Positions 8,179 through 16,551 are shown, counted from the first letter of the stretch. The stretch is DNA of 61,195 bases from Gluconobacter vitians (GCF_015244565.1 NZ_JABCQG010000017.1:1-61195); one strand, 5' to 3'. A program made the numbers and translations. The notes: generated by a model not told the origin, from the sequence alone.

Positions 8179-9738
8179 TCAGAGGACGACGGTAAACTGA
8201 ACGCCGAGCACGGCTGCGTCATGGAATGTCGTCGTTGCACTCGGGCGCTGGATGTACTGGAAGTCCGGCTGGAGTGCCATCGCGCGGGCGATATGGGCGG
8301 AATAGAACAGTTCGTACACGTTCTCATGGCTCTGCGGGCCATAGACCGCGCCCCACTGGTTATCCTGATAGGGCAGGCCGAGAGCCAGGGACGATTCCTG
8401 CTGCAGGGCCGCCGTATGGCTCATATCGAAATGCTGGTACATCGCACCGACCGTATCAAGCGGACGGCCCCATGCGGACCCGGTATCCACCACACCGGCC
8501 CATTCATGATCACGCATCGCAACGGTCTGGCCATCGCTGTACATCGCACCGGCCAGGGCAATCAGGCCATTCGTGTTGCCGGGGCCATTGCGCATCAGCA
8601 TCTGGTCAATCATGAGCCAGGCGCTGTTACGGCCTGCTTCGTAGCGACGGGGCAGGCCCGTGGCCTGCCAGGAATTGCCATGGATGTCCTCATACAGATT
8701 CGCGTAACGCGAATTGTCGTAGGAATAGCCGATGACATAATGGCCCTGAAGCTGGTTGTGGCCAAAGCGCGGGGTCCAGCCGATTTCAACCGGGGTCGAG
8801 AACTTGCCAAGGCCCGACTGCGCCCAGGACCAGCCCGAGATACCGCCGTTATAGGAATGCGGGCTGACAGCGAAAAGACCCGCCATGATATAGGTGTCCA
8901 TGGTCGGCATCACGCGGACTACCGCACCCAGATTGCCCGACGGCCAGTCACGGTTGCCTTCGGTGTATTTGTTCGGGGCGGGATTGCCGCACATGGCGAC
9001 GTTCATGAAGTCGCAGAACAGCGGGGAGGCGGCAAAGAAGCTGCCGACCGGAATCCAGCCTGCGCTGACGTCGATACGGTTATGAACGAAGGACATCTCG
9101 CCATACATCGCGACCATATGGGCCACCACGTTGCCTCGGGCGCCGTAGATCTGCTGCACGCCTGCAATGGAATCGCCGAAATTGCGCGAAACGCTCTGAC
9201 CGTGACCGTTCACGACCAGGGCATGGGTCCAGAAGTTCCGGATCCCTGCGAGCTTGTCCCAGTCAATATCCAGTTCAATGCCAGCCTGTCCGGCATCGGA
9301 ATAGGCGAGCTGCTTGCCACCCGTGAAGTTGCCGGCAAATTCTTCGTTGATGGCGGCCATGAGATGGATGCCATGCTTGAGAAGCCAGGGCTGCACGCCG
9401 CCCCAGTCACCAAGGAAATGCTGCGAGCCCATGGGAGCAGAGAAGTAGGGGCCCGGATCACCCGCCGTCTGGTTGAAGCCGGAAACGGTGTTCTGCATGA
9501 TTGGCGTGTTGCTGCCACCATTGGCAGGTGTCTCGCTGTTCTGGGGCGCGGGCGAGGACAGCGCAGCTTCGCGGGAAACGCGGTTGCGGGCGCTGTTGGG
9601 ATCAGGCGCGGACTGGGCCTGAGCGCTCTCGACGGTGACGGCCAGAACGGAAACGGAAAAGAGCCCCATCAGGACAGACCGCAGGTGTTCGGAACGGATT
9701 CGGGAAGAAGTCCGGGCGAAAGAAGCGAGTACAGTCAT
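8179..9738 (-). CDS. oprB: Second OprB-family carbohydrate porin
   Basis: I use ATG 9738 as the start because it gives a 519-residue protein with a usable signal peptide (MTVLASFARTSSRIR... ending SAQA-QS); a TTG at 9795 would extend it by 19 residues. The mature part begins with a Ser/Pro/Asn-rich linker, then the OprB hallmark LGDWGGVQPWLLKHGI and barrel strands to the C-terminal aromatic FTVVL. It is a clearly diverged paralogue of the porin at 4115. The ribosome site is weak. Downstream is its own terminator. Confidence 0.9.
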   Translation of the reverse strand: MTVLASFARTSSRIRSEHLRSVLMGLFSVSVLAVTVESAQAQSAPDPNSARNRVSREAALSSPAPQNSETPANGGSNTPIMQNTVSGFNQTAGDPGPYFSAPMGSQHFLGDWGGVQPWLLKHGIHLMAAINEEFAGNFTGGKQLAYSDAGQAGIELDIDWDKLAGIRNFWTHALVVNGHGQSVSRNFGDSIAGVQQIYGARGNVVAHMVAMYGEMSFVHNRIDVSAGWIPVGSFFAASPLFCDFMNVAMCGNPAPNKYTEGNRDWPSGNLGAVVRVMPTMDTYIMAGLFAVSPHSYNGGISGWSWAQSGLGKFSTPVEIGWTPRFGHNQLQGHYVIGYSYDNSRYANLYEDIHGNSWQATGLPRRYEAGRNSAWLMIDQMLMRNGPGNTNGLIALAGAMYSDGQTVAMRDHEWAGVVDTGSAWGRPLDTVGAMYQHFDMSHTAALQQESSLALGLPYQDNQWGAVYGPQSHENVYELFYSAHIARAMALQPDFQYIQRPSATTTFHDAAVLGVQFTVVL

Positions 9739-10035
9739 GAAGCGGGCTTGGCCTTTCAGTGGAATTGAGGAAACGGAAAACTGGCGGTCGTCCAACTTTC
9801 CGGAACGCTGTGAGGCCCCGGAAAGACTGCTGGTATCGGTACGTGTCTCGTACGCGCAGACGAACCCGTGGCGCCAGGGTCGAACGAGGAGGCGCGCCAG
9901 AGTTTGGAAATACTGAACGCATGGAGCCGGAGATGTTTCTCCGACATGGCCTTGGCGTAATTTGCCAAAGCCGGGAAGTCCTGTAGCGTAAAAATCAGAG
10001 ATTTTCTCTTTTTTTTCATTACAGGAGATTGCCAG
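9739..10035. other. Divergent intergenic region between oprB and the POTRA-repeat gene
   Basis: No gene is seen in these 297 bases. They must hold the promoters of both divergent genes. Visible structure includes an inverted repeat at 9948-9972, a hairpin CGGAGA-TGTT-TCTCCG near 9928-9943, a copy of CTGTAGCGT at 9981-9989 that also occurs before the first porin (3909-3917), and a T-rich tract just before the plus-strand ribosome site. Confidence 0.6.
9948..9972. repeat. Inverted repeat in divergent promoter region
   Basis: GGC-C-TTGGC, seven bases, GCCAA-A-GCC forms a near-perfect nine-base palindrome with one mismatch. It may be an operator or an RNA hairpin in the leader of the plus-strand gene. 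Confidence 0.45.
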
Positions 10036-10668
10036 ATGTTCCTTCGCTCCCTGTTGGCCCCGGGTTTCCTTGGCGTTTCGCTCGCTGCGGCGACCCTTCC
10101 CGGAATGATTACCACCGAGCAGGCTTCTGCCGCCATCCCGGCTGCGACTGTTCCGCTAAAGTTGATGACTGTGGCTGTTCAGGGCAACCAGCAGGTCTCG
10201 ACTGCGGATATTCTTCAGGCGTTCGGATATCATGCCGGTGATACTGTCACGCGCAATGATCTGGCCGCCGCGCAGAAGCGGGTGGGAACCCTGTATTCGT
10301 CGCGCAATGTCGGGGCGAGCCTGGGAGAGCAGATGAAGATTTCCGGCAAGGGTGTCTCCGTCAAGCTGATCCTTGAAGAACAGGCCGCCGGTGCTGCGGC
10401 ACAGCCAACCGCTCTGGTGCTGGATAAGGTGGAGTTCCACGGAAACAAAAAGGTCTCGACCGCAGATCTGGAAGCGGCAACGAAGCTCCGCGTTGGTGGC
10501 TCTGTCTCGAATGAACAGCTTTTGTCCGACCAGCAGGCCATTCAGGCTCTGTACAAGAGCAAGAATGTCGGGGCGTCGTTCCAGCCGCAGGCGACCTATC
10601 CCAACCATGACCAGCATGTGGTGCTGATCTGGGAGATCCACGAGCAGGACGGCAAGTCCGCGAACTGA
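10036..10668 (+). CDS. Exported stand-alone protein with two POTRA-like repeats
   Basis: A 210-residue protein with signal peptide (MFLRSLLAPGFLGVSLAAAT..., cleavage near residue 33) and two copies of the BamA-type POTRA/surface-antigen repeat, at about 42-116 and 127-203. The copies share V...GN..VSTAD near their starts and LYxSxNVGAS near the middle. In BamA and TamA such repeats precede a 16-strand barrel; here the protein ends after the second repeat, so it is a soluble periplasmic module. It may assist outer-membrane assembly, but that is inference. Ribosome site AGGAGA is strong. Confidence 0.8.
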   Translation: MFLRSLLAPGFLGVSLAAATLPGMITTEQASAAIPAATVPLKLMTVAVQGNQQVSTADILQAFGYHAGDTVTRNDLAAAQKRVGTLYSSRNVGASLGEQMKISGKGVSVKLILEEQAAGAAAQPTALVLDKVEFHGNKKVSTADLEAATKLRVGGSVSNEQLLSDQQAIQALYKSKNVGASFQPQATYPNHDQHVVLIWEIHEQDGKSAN

Positions 10669-10698
10669 CGGCACGGCCACCACTGCCCGCAGCTTCGC

Positions 10699-11286
10699 TC
10701 AGTCCAGCAAATTCGGATCGAGCGGCTGCGGTGTGAGGGCGGAGGGTAGATAGAGCGGATGCTCTGGGCGTCCGCTCTTGCTCAGGCGCAGCGCCGTGAC
10801 CTTGATGCCGTGATGTGCCAGCATCCGGGCGACTTCGGTCCCGCGGGCGCGCAGACCCTTGGCCTGCGGGGACCCGTAAGCCAGGACAACCAGATCGGCC
10901 TGTCGGGCCATGTCCAGCAGATGGGCATCGTTTTCCGGACCGACGGGATCAGTGACCTCAAGCAGCCGTTTCTGGTCGGTGCACCGATAGGCAAAGCTGT
11001 TGCCGACGAATATGCCGCCATAGCCCCAGGCGCGTGCATAACGCTGGCATTTGGCAACCGTCCGGTCATCGCCGAACTCTGTCGCCACGGACGGATTCAT
11101 CATCAGCCACATGATCATGGGGCGGCTGTCGTCCCAGACGCGGCGCAGGGTGTAACGGTAACAGTCCTGCGGACCGCCATAGATCGCGGTGCTGGTGACG
11201 TCGCCAGCCAGTTTCAGCGGATTTGAATCGCCGACATGATGCTGTCCGAACAGGTCCGGACTGGTGGACCGGGAACGTGTGCTCAC
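10699..11286 (-). CDS. DUF1643 family protein
   Basis: The open frame extends to 11493 but overlaps the peroxiredoxin gene. The likely start is GTG 11286, whose GTGA overlaps the peroxiredoxin stop, giving 195 residues. The core YRYTLRRVWD....MIMWLMMNPSVAT...DRTVAKCQRYARAWGY followed by GNSFAYR and a Rossmann-like half (DLVVLAYG) is the DUF1643 pattern. The biochemical role of this family is not established. Translational coupling to a periplasmic peroxiredoxin is curious, because this protein has no signal peptide and should be cytoplasmic. Confidence 0.8.
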   Translation of the reverse strand: MSTRSRSTSPDLFGQHHVGDSNPLKLAGDVTSTAIYGGPQDCYRYTLRRVWDDSRPMIMWLMMNPSVATEFGDDRTVAKCQRYARAWGYGGIFVGNSFAYRCTDQKRLLEVTDPVGPENDAHLLDMARQADLVVLAYGSPQAKGLRARGTEVARMLAHHGIKVTALRLSKSGRPEHPLYLPSALTPQPLDPNLLD

Positions 11287-11831
11287 GGAGTTTTCTTCAG
11301 GGCCTTCACTGCGGCCAGGGCGCGCGAGACGTGTTCGTCCGGAGACATCGAGGCATAGCTCATGGCGATATGGCCGTCCTGCGCAATGACATAGGACGTA
11401 CGGCTGGCCATGTGCAGCAGGGGCATCTTGGCGGCATAGCTGCGGGTGATCTTGCCGGTGGGATCGGCTGCGACGGCAAAGGTGCTGCGGCATTCGCTGA
11501 CTGAAAAGCGGTCCAGCTTGTCGATCGGATCCATGGACACGCCGATAACGGTGGCACCCTGCGCCTTGAACTCCGGGACTGCATCCGCAAATTCGTGGGC
11601 TTCAATCGTGCAGCCCTTCGTGAAGGCTGCCGGATAGAAATACAGCACGACCGGGCCGGTCTTGAGAGCATCGGCCAGATGATAGGTGAACTCGTGCCCT
11701 CCAAGGCTGGCAGGAGCCGAGAAATCCGGGGCATGTGTGCCGGTTTCAAGTGCAGCATGCGCCGGAGAGATCGTCAGGGCGCCGGAAAGGGCGACGGCGC
11801 AGAAAGCGGTCGTTGCAAGGAAGCGGCGCAT
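11283..11831 (-). CDS. Periplasmic peroxiredoxin (AhpC/TSA, Bcp-like)
   Basis: A 182-residue thiol peroxidase with a clear signal peptide (MRRFLATTAFCAVALSGALTISPAHA). The peroxidatic site reads YPAAFTKGCT with Cys74 as peroxidatic cysteine; a further cysteine at 114 could resolve it. Related Bcp proteins are usually cytoplasmic, so an exported copy fits a cell whose respiratory oxidations take place at the outer face of the inner membrane. The stop overlaps the GTG start of the DUF1643 gene. Confidence 0.9.
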   Translation of the reverse strand: MRRFLATTAFCAVALSGALTISPAHAALETGTHAPDFSAPASLGGHEFTYHLADALKTGPVVLYFYPAAFTKGCTIEAHEFADAVPEFKAQGATVIGVSMDPIDKLDRFSVSECRSTFAVAADPTGKITRSYAAKMPLLHMASRTSYVIAQDGHIAMSYASMSPDEHVSRALAAVKALKKTP

Positions 11832-11851
11832 CGGGGTTTGTATCCCTGTCT

Positions 11852-11877
11852 AAAAAAAGTGGGCCTGAAACAGGCCC
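11852..11877 (-). terminator. Intrinsic terminator after the lytic transglycosylase gene
   Basis: On the minus strand GGGCCTG-TTT-CAGGCCC is followed by A, C and seven T. It separates the transglycosylase gene from the downstream peroxiredoxin gene. Confidence 0.88.
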
Positions 11878-11890
11878 GGAAATAAAGCAG

Positions 11891-13270
11891 TCAGTGTGCG
11901 CCGGGCGGAACCACGACACACGGAGAACCGTGCGACAGACGGCGGCATGCTGCAACTGCATTTTCATGCGTCAGCCCTGTCAGACGGGCACGATACAGAT
12001 TCGAACGGCCATTCCGAACGCTTTCCACCTGTGATCGGGCAGAGGCGACCATAATGCCGCCCTTGCTGTGCGCTGCGGAGGTTGCGATGCCTGCCTGTCT
12101 TGCATTGGCGAAGGCGCCGACCTGAATGGCCCAGTTTCCCGTCGCTGCGGTGCTACGGGACGACGAGGACGTTGCCGGAAGGGACATGTGATATTGCGGC
12201 CGTGTTGCCGGCATGACCGCCATGATCGGCTGGGGCTGCAGGTGATGGCCGATCGGGATTTCCTGAGCTGTCACGCGGCTGTCCGCAACGTCATCCGCAG
12301 GCACGGAAGCCTCCTGAACCGCGGGGCGAGCGGGTGTCGGAGCATAGCCTCGTGCGGCCCAGGCTGCGCTGATGCTGGTTGGAGCTGCGGCGGCGCTTGC
12401 GGATGCGACCTGAACCGGCGCGGCCTGTGTTGAAGCCGTGCTCGTGCTTGCAGACGTATCAGGCTCGGCTGAGTCGTCGGAGGATGTTTCGGCAGCTTCC
12501 CGATGGCTCCAGGCTGCACTGACGGCCTGCCGCTCGGACGGTGCGGTGATCGGAGCTATGTCAGCAGACTGCGTGTTCTGGGCCAGCATGACCTGCGAAT
12601 TGGGGTCGTGCTGCGCCACCAGAAGGTCAGCGGCAGAGCGGTTATGCGGTGTAATACCGGCAATATGCGGCCCGATGGCCGCAACATAGCGCCGCGTCTC
12701 ACGGGGCAGGGCGCGCCCGCGACGGAGATAACGGTCCAGACTGCCCGGCCCATCGTTATAGGCTGCGAGGAACCCCGGAGAGCCGTAAATATCGTACATC
12801 TGGCGCAGATAGGCCGTGCCCGCGAGGATGTTGTCATGCGGATCGAAAGGATCTTCGCCCAGCCCGTATTGCTGGCGCATGTCATCATAAGTCGGCGGCA
12901 TGAGCTGGAGCAGGCCCATGGCGCCGGGAACCGAAGTGATGAAATTGCCGTTATGATCGAAAAGATGGCCGCCGGATTCCTGCTGCATGACAGCCCGGAT
13001 CCAGGCTTCAGGCACATCGAAGCGGCTGGACGCTTCTTGGATATACGGCCCCCAGGGATCCTCTGGCGGTCCGGGAGGGGCATAATAGGACTTCGCATGA
13101 GCGCGGTAATTGGCCGCTTCCTGCGAGACCGGAAGTTCCGAGGACGACCCCATATCGGCATTGGTGCTGGCGCAGGCCGCGAGCAGTCCGATCAGACCGA
13201 GGGCAGCACCCGCACGGATGAGAGACAGCGCGCGGGCGGTGGACTGGGTCGGAAAGACGGGTCTGGGCAT
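11891..13270 (-). CDS. Lytic murein transglycosylase lipoprotein with C-terminal SPOR domain
   Basis: Starting at ATG 13270 the product has 459 residues and a lipoprotein signal (LIGLLAAC, lipid Cys33). An SLT (family 1) domain follows, with AWIRAVMQQESGG (catalytic Glu about 98), GAMGLLQLMPPTY and AYNDGPGSLDRYL, then a long Ala/Ser/Pro-rich linker. The C-terminus (NWAIQVGAFANARQA...VESVRNGRSNLYRARL) is a SPOR domain that binds denuded septal peptidoglycan. It therefore cleaves glycan strands, probably near the division site. An upstream ATG at 13315 would add 15 residues before the signal and is less likely. Confidence 0.9.
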   Translation of the reverse strand: MPRPVFPTQSTARALSLIRAGAALGLIGLLAACASTNADMGSSSELPVSQEAANYRAHAKSYYAPPGPPEDPWGPYIQEASSRFDVPEAWIRAVMQQESGGHLFDHNGNFITSVPGAMGLLQLMPPTYDDMRQQYGLGEDPFDPHDNILAGTAYLRQMYDIYGSPGFLAAYNDGPGSLDRYLRRGRALPRETRRYVAAIGPHIAGITPHNRSAADLLVAQHDPNSQVMLAQNTQSADIAPITAPSERQAVSAAWSHREAAETSSDDSAEPDTSASTSTASTQAAPVQVASASAAAAPTSISAAWAARGYAPTPARPAVQEASVPADDVADSRVTAQEIPIGHHLQPQPIMAVMPATRPQYHMSLPATSSSSRSTAATGNWAIQVGAFANARQAGIATSAAHSKGGIMVASARSQVESVRNGRSNLYRARLTGLTHENAVAACRRLSHGSPCVVVPPGAH

Positions 13271-13477
13271 CGGGTCTGGGCACCTGAGGAAAACTTGTCT
13301 CAATAGGTCAAGCATACACGGGGATTACGGCGAAACTAGGAAAAAGGGCTCTGGAGGGCAGATTTTCTGACGAAGAATTGTTCACGCCAAGCAGCGTAGC
13401 GAAGATTCATTTCCCGAATATGAACTTCACTGTCGCGCCTTCTTGCCGGAGCCGGGGGGATCGGGTAGGCGGACGAT

Positions 13478-14347
13478 ATGAGTGTACCTTCTCCAGCTTC
13501 AGATGTCGCACGGGATGACGCACCGCGCAGACATACCAGTCGTGACACTCCCCGCGGAAGTCCCGCTGCACGGGCCTGGGCTGACTGGAAGGAAACGCGG
13601 CGTCTGTGGCGGCTGGGCGTGCGGCTCGGATGGCTCGATATCCGCCTCCGCTACCGGGGATCTGCGCTCGGGCCATTCTGGCTGACGATCACATCGGCGC
13701 TGATGGTCGCCTCCATGGGCGTGCTCTACAGCCGGCTGTTCCATATGCAGCTTGTGACCTATCTGCCCTTCCTGTCACTGTCGCTCACCCTGTGGGCGGC
13801 GGGGCTTTCAAGCCTGATCCAGGAATCCTGCACCTGCTTTTTGGATGCCGAAGACATGGTGCGGTCCGTTCAGCTGCCGCTCCTGCTGTATGCGGTGCGG
13901 GTTGTGGTGCGGAACGCAATTGTCTTTGCACATAATATCGTCGTGCCGCTTGGCGTTTTCGTCATCTATCATCTCTGGCCGGGCGTGAATGCCCTGCTGG
14001 CCATCCCGGCGCTTTTGCTCTGGGCTCTGGACGGGTTTGCAGCCTGCATGCTGTTCGGATCCCTCTGCGCGCGTTTCAGGGATATTTCCCCGATCATCGG
14101 GGCACTTCTTCAGATCGTGTTCTATGTGACCCCGATCATCTGGATGCCGCAGCAGCTCGGAGCAAAAGCGTCCTATCTGCTGTACAACCCGTTCTATCCT
14201 CTTCTGGAAATCGTGCGTGCACCCCTGCTGGGGCATATTCCGGCCCTGTCTCTGTGGGGTATTGCGCTGGCAACGAGCGCCCTCTTCTGGGTCGTCGCCG
14301 TACGGTCCTTTATCCGGACGCGCGCACGCCTGGTTTTCTGGATCTGA
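13478..14347 (+). CDS. ABC-2 type polysaccharide export permease (Wzm/KpsM-like)
   Basis: A 289-residue inner-membrane protein with a hydrophilic N-terminus of about 50 residues and six membrane segments. It carries the family entry motif LGWLDIRLRYRGSALGPFWLT (in two parts here: IRLRYRGS and LGPFW) seen in O-antigen and capsule exporters, and PIIWMPQQL near the fifth segment. It pairs with the ATPase four bases downstream. No glycosyltransferase cluster is next to it, so the exported glycan cannot be named. Confidence 0.88.
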   Translation: MSVPSPASDVARDDAPRRHTSRDTPRGSPAARAWADWKETRRLWRLGVRLGWLDIRLRYRGSALGPFWLTITSALMVASMGVLYSRLFHMQLVTYLPFLSLSLTLWAAGLSSLIQESCTCFLDAEDMVRSVQLPLLLYAVRVVVRNAIVFAHNIVVPLGVFVIYHLWPGVNALLAIPALLLWALDGFAACMLFGSLCARFRDISPIIGALLQIVFYVTPIIWMPQQLGAKASYLLYNPFYPLLEIVRAPLLGHIPALSLWGIALATSALFWVVAVRSFIRTRARLVFWI

Positions 14348-14351
14348 CGTC

Positions 14352-15149
14352 ATGGCCCATATCCGTCTTGAAGATATTTCCCTGTCTTTCCCGGTCCTTC
14401 ATGGCAGCTCACGCTCCCTGAAAAAGACGCTTCTGGCCCGCGCCAAAAGCACGGTGACGGCCAGGACAGGAGCTGTGGGCGGCCGGATGCGGGTGAGTGG
14501 CAATTCATCCGACGTCGTGGAAGTGCAGGCCCTGTCCAATGTGAGCTTCTCGATCTCGGAAGGAGAGAGGGTCGGTCTCGTCGGACATAACGGCGCAGGA
14601 AAATCGACGCTGCTGCGTGTTCTGGCCGGAATCTACGAAACGGGAGAGGGTACGCTGGACATTGAGGGCGACACTCATGCCCTCATTGATCCGAATGCAG
14701 GCATGAACGGCGAACTGACAGGGCGGGAGAACATCCAGCTTTTTGCCTGCCGCATGGGCATGGGGAAGGCTGCAACGCAGGAACTGGAAAAGGACGTGGA
14801 GACGTTCTCCGATCTGGGAGCGTTCTTTGATCTCCCGGTGCGGCTCTATTCCTCGGGCATGTCTGTCCGGCTGGGCTTCGCGCTGGCCACGGTGCCACGC
14901 CCCCGTATTCTGCTGATGGACGAATGGTTCATGGCGGGCGACCAGAAGTTCCAGGACAAGGCGAGGGCACGGCTGGAAGGCATGGTCGATGCCGCGGAAA
15001 TCCTGATCGTCACCTCCCATGCACTGTCAGTCCTGCGGGAGTGGTGCACGCGCATCATCTGGATGGAGAGCGGAGAAGTGCGGATGGATGGGCCGACCGA
15101 CGAGGTGCTGGATGCCTATGAGGCCGCGGTAGCCGTCATTCCGGCCTAG
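14352..15149 (+). CDS. ABC transporter ATP-binding protein for polysaccharide export (Wzt/KpsT-like)
   Basis: The start is ATG 14352, four bases after the permease stop; upstream extension to 14217 would overlap the permease. The 265-residue product has Walker A GHNGAGKST (78-86), signature YSSGMSVRL (166-174) and Walker B ILLMDEW (186-192). It lacks the long C-terminal carbohydrate-recognition domain of O9a-type Wzt, so it resembles KpsT or short Wzt forms that do not read a terminal cap. It energises export through the preceding permease. Confidence 0.9.
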   Translation: MAHIRLEDISLSFPVLHGSSRSLKKTLLARAKSTVTARTGAVGGRMRVSGNSSDVVEVQALSNVSFSISEGERVGLVGHNGAGKSTLLRVLAGIYETGEGTLDIEGDTHALIDPNAGMNGELTGRENIQLFACRMGMGKAATQELEKDVETFSDLGAFFDLPVRLYSSGMSVRLGFALATVPRPRILLMDEWFMAGDQKFQDKARARLEGMVDAAEILIVTSHALSVLREWCTRIIWMESGEVRMDGPTDEVLDAYEAAVAVIPA

Positions 15150-15233
15150 AGCAGAACCGGGTGCGGCGGAGTTGGTATCCCGGCAGGCGTAGGGTAGGCT
15201 TCCTCCCGGTTTTTACATTCAGGGAGACAGTTC

Positions 15234-15452
15234 ATGTCTTATGCCGCCATTGACGCCGCGCGCGTTGCCAAAGCATCCGAGTCTGCTCTGCAGACGTTGT
15301 CGACCGTAAAGGAAACGTCCGAGGCGCATCAGCGCAAGACGATCATGATCGAACGCATTCATGCCCTCGCCAAGGCTGCTGCCGAGACGAAAGACTGCAA
15401 CGCCATCACGCTGACTTCCGAAGAGTTCTGGCTGATTTCCAAGAACTGGTGA
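15234..15452 (+). CDS. Conserved-looking small protein of unknown function (72 aa)
   Basis: A soluble, mostly helical 72-residue protein (MSYAAIDAARVAKASESAL...) preceded by a strong GGGAGA ribosome site. It has no signal peptide, membrane segment or motif I recognise. It lies 84 bases after the ABC exporter genes and ends at a hairpin shared with the convergent VOC gene. A separate transcript is likely. Confidence 0.65.
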   Translation: MSYAAIDAARVAKASESALQTLSTVKETSEAHQRKTIMIERIHALAKAAAETKDCNAITLTSEEFWLISKNW

Positions 15453-15462
15453 CGGAACTGAT

Positions 15463-15486
15463 GCGGCGGAGCCTCTGCCCCGCCGC
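15463..15486. terminator. Hairpin between convergent genes
   Basis: A GCGGCGG stem pairs with CCGCCGC across a ten-base loop, between two convergent stops. There is no long T-run, so it is a probable rather than certain terminator. Confidence 0.5.
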
Positions 15487-15489
15487 TCT

Positions 15490-15882
15490 TCAGCCGTTAT
15501 AGGATGCGAGTTCAATCAGGTTGCCGTCAGGATCCCGGCAATAGACCGATGTGATCGGCCCGAGCGCACCCAGACGGGCCACAGGCCCCTCGACAATGGC
15601 CACACCACATTTTTCCAGATGACGGACGATCTGTTCGCTGGCAATGGCTGTCGTGAAGCACAGATCGGACGTTCCGGGCGCTGCGTCGCCAGCCGTGTCC
15701 CAGCCTTCCGAGCCTTCAGGGCGCAGATTGATCTTCTGCCCGCCAAAGCTCAGCGCCACACGATTGTTGCGGCCATATTCCTCGATATCCATGCCCAGCA
15801 CGCGCTGATACCAGGATGCAGACAGGGTTCTGTCCCGGACGGTCAGCACGATGTGGTCAAGGCGATCGACGGTAAAGCGCAT
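15490..15882 (-). CDS. VOC (glyoxalase/bleomycin resistance) family protein
   Basis: A 130-residue single VOC protein made of two beta-alpha-beta-beta-beta modules. The first begins LDHIVLTVRD with metal-type ligand His10 and continues WYQRVLGMDIEEY; the second has SDLCFTT and ends YCRDPDGNLIELASY with Glu125. These are the usual metal-site positions of dioxygenase and lyase members. The substrate is not deducible. It lies about 90 bases downstream of sspB in the same direction and may share its transcript. Confidence 0.85.
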   Translation of the reverse strand: MRFTVDRLDHIVLTVRDRTLSASWYQRVLGMDIEEYGRNNRVALSFGGQKINLRPEGSEGWDTAGDAAPGTSDLCFTTAIASEQIVRHLEKCGVAIVEGPVARLGALGPITSVYCRDPDGNLIELASYNG

Positions 15883-15975
15883 GGGGATCCCTCATGAGAG
15901 CGACATTGCAGTCAGTATAGGCCGGAAAAATCCGGTCTGGCCAATCCGTTTTGCAAAATCCCCCGAGGACGGATC

Positions 15976-16551
15976 TCAGTTCTGGGGGCGTTTGCGGAAC
16001 GCGGCCAGGCTGACGACTTCCGCGTCCTTCTTTCCATCCTCGCTGGCAGCCGCTTCAGGCTGGACATCCGGATGGTGGGCCGGGTCGATGTCATCGGGTT
16101 CCACGGCACCTTCAGGGATCTCGATGTCTTCCTCGTCCTCAAGCGGCGTGTGGCTGAAGCGCAGGGCCATGCGGATATGGGGGTCGGCAAAGGCCGTGAT
16201 GGCATTCACGGGAATGCAGAGAATGCTGCCCACCCCGCCGAAAGACAGACCTACGGAGATCACGCCCTTGTCGCGGTCCAGTGCCAGATCCCAGAACTGG
16301 TGCTGCAGGACGATGGTCATCTCTTCCGGATACTGCGCGCGCAGACGGGCGGGGATGATGACATCCGGGCGGTTCGTGCGGAACGTCAGATAGAAATGGT
16401 GGGCACCGGGCAGACCTTCGGCGGCAACATGCTCGATCGCACGCAGCATGACTTCGCGATAGGCGTCTTCCACCCAGTCGTCATAGGGAAGAAGGCTCTC
16501 GGGAAGGTCGTGCTCGAAGCCGTCCTGGCCGTTGTGATCGTCGTCGCTCAT
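15976..16551 (-). CDS. sspB: SspB, ClpXP adaptor for ssrA-tagged proteins (alphaproteobacterial type)
   Basis: ATG 16551 gives 191 residues, and the longer frame to 16644 runs into the tmRNA. The conserved core LPYDDWVEDAYREVMLRAIEHV, HHFYLTFRTNRPDV, YPEEMTIVLQHQFWDL and ISVGLSFGG matches the alpha-type SspB fold. An acidic flexible linker follows, ending in VVSLAAFRKRPQN, the likely ClpX-docking tail. The adaptor binds the tag on tmRNA-rescued proteins and hands them to ClpXP. It sits immediately downstream of the tmRNA gene on the same strand. Confidence 0.92.
   Translation of the reverse strand: MSDDDHNGQDGFEHDLPESLLPYDDWVEDAYREVMLRAIEHVAAEGLPGAHHFYLTFRTNRPDVIIPARLRAQYPEEMTIVLQHQFWDLALDRDKGVISVGLSFGGVGSILCIPVNAITAFADPHIRMALRFSHTPLEDEEDIEIPEGAVEPDDIDPAHHPDVQPEAAASEDGKKDAEVVSLAAFRKRPQN

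Noticed and set aside
10699-11493. Full 264-codon version of the DUF1643 frame
   Set aside because: The first 69 codons are antisense-free but overlap the peroxiredoxin gene out of frame and look random; GTG 11286 fits domain start and coupling.
15155-15211. Long-loop inverted repeat AACCGGG ... CCCGGTTTTT after the ABC exporter genes
   Set aside because: The loop is over 40 bases, so a terminator hairpin is unlikely as drawn; too weak to list as a feature.
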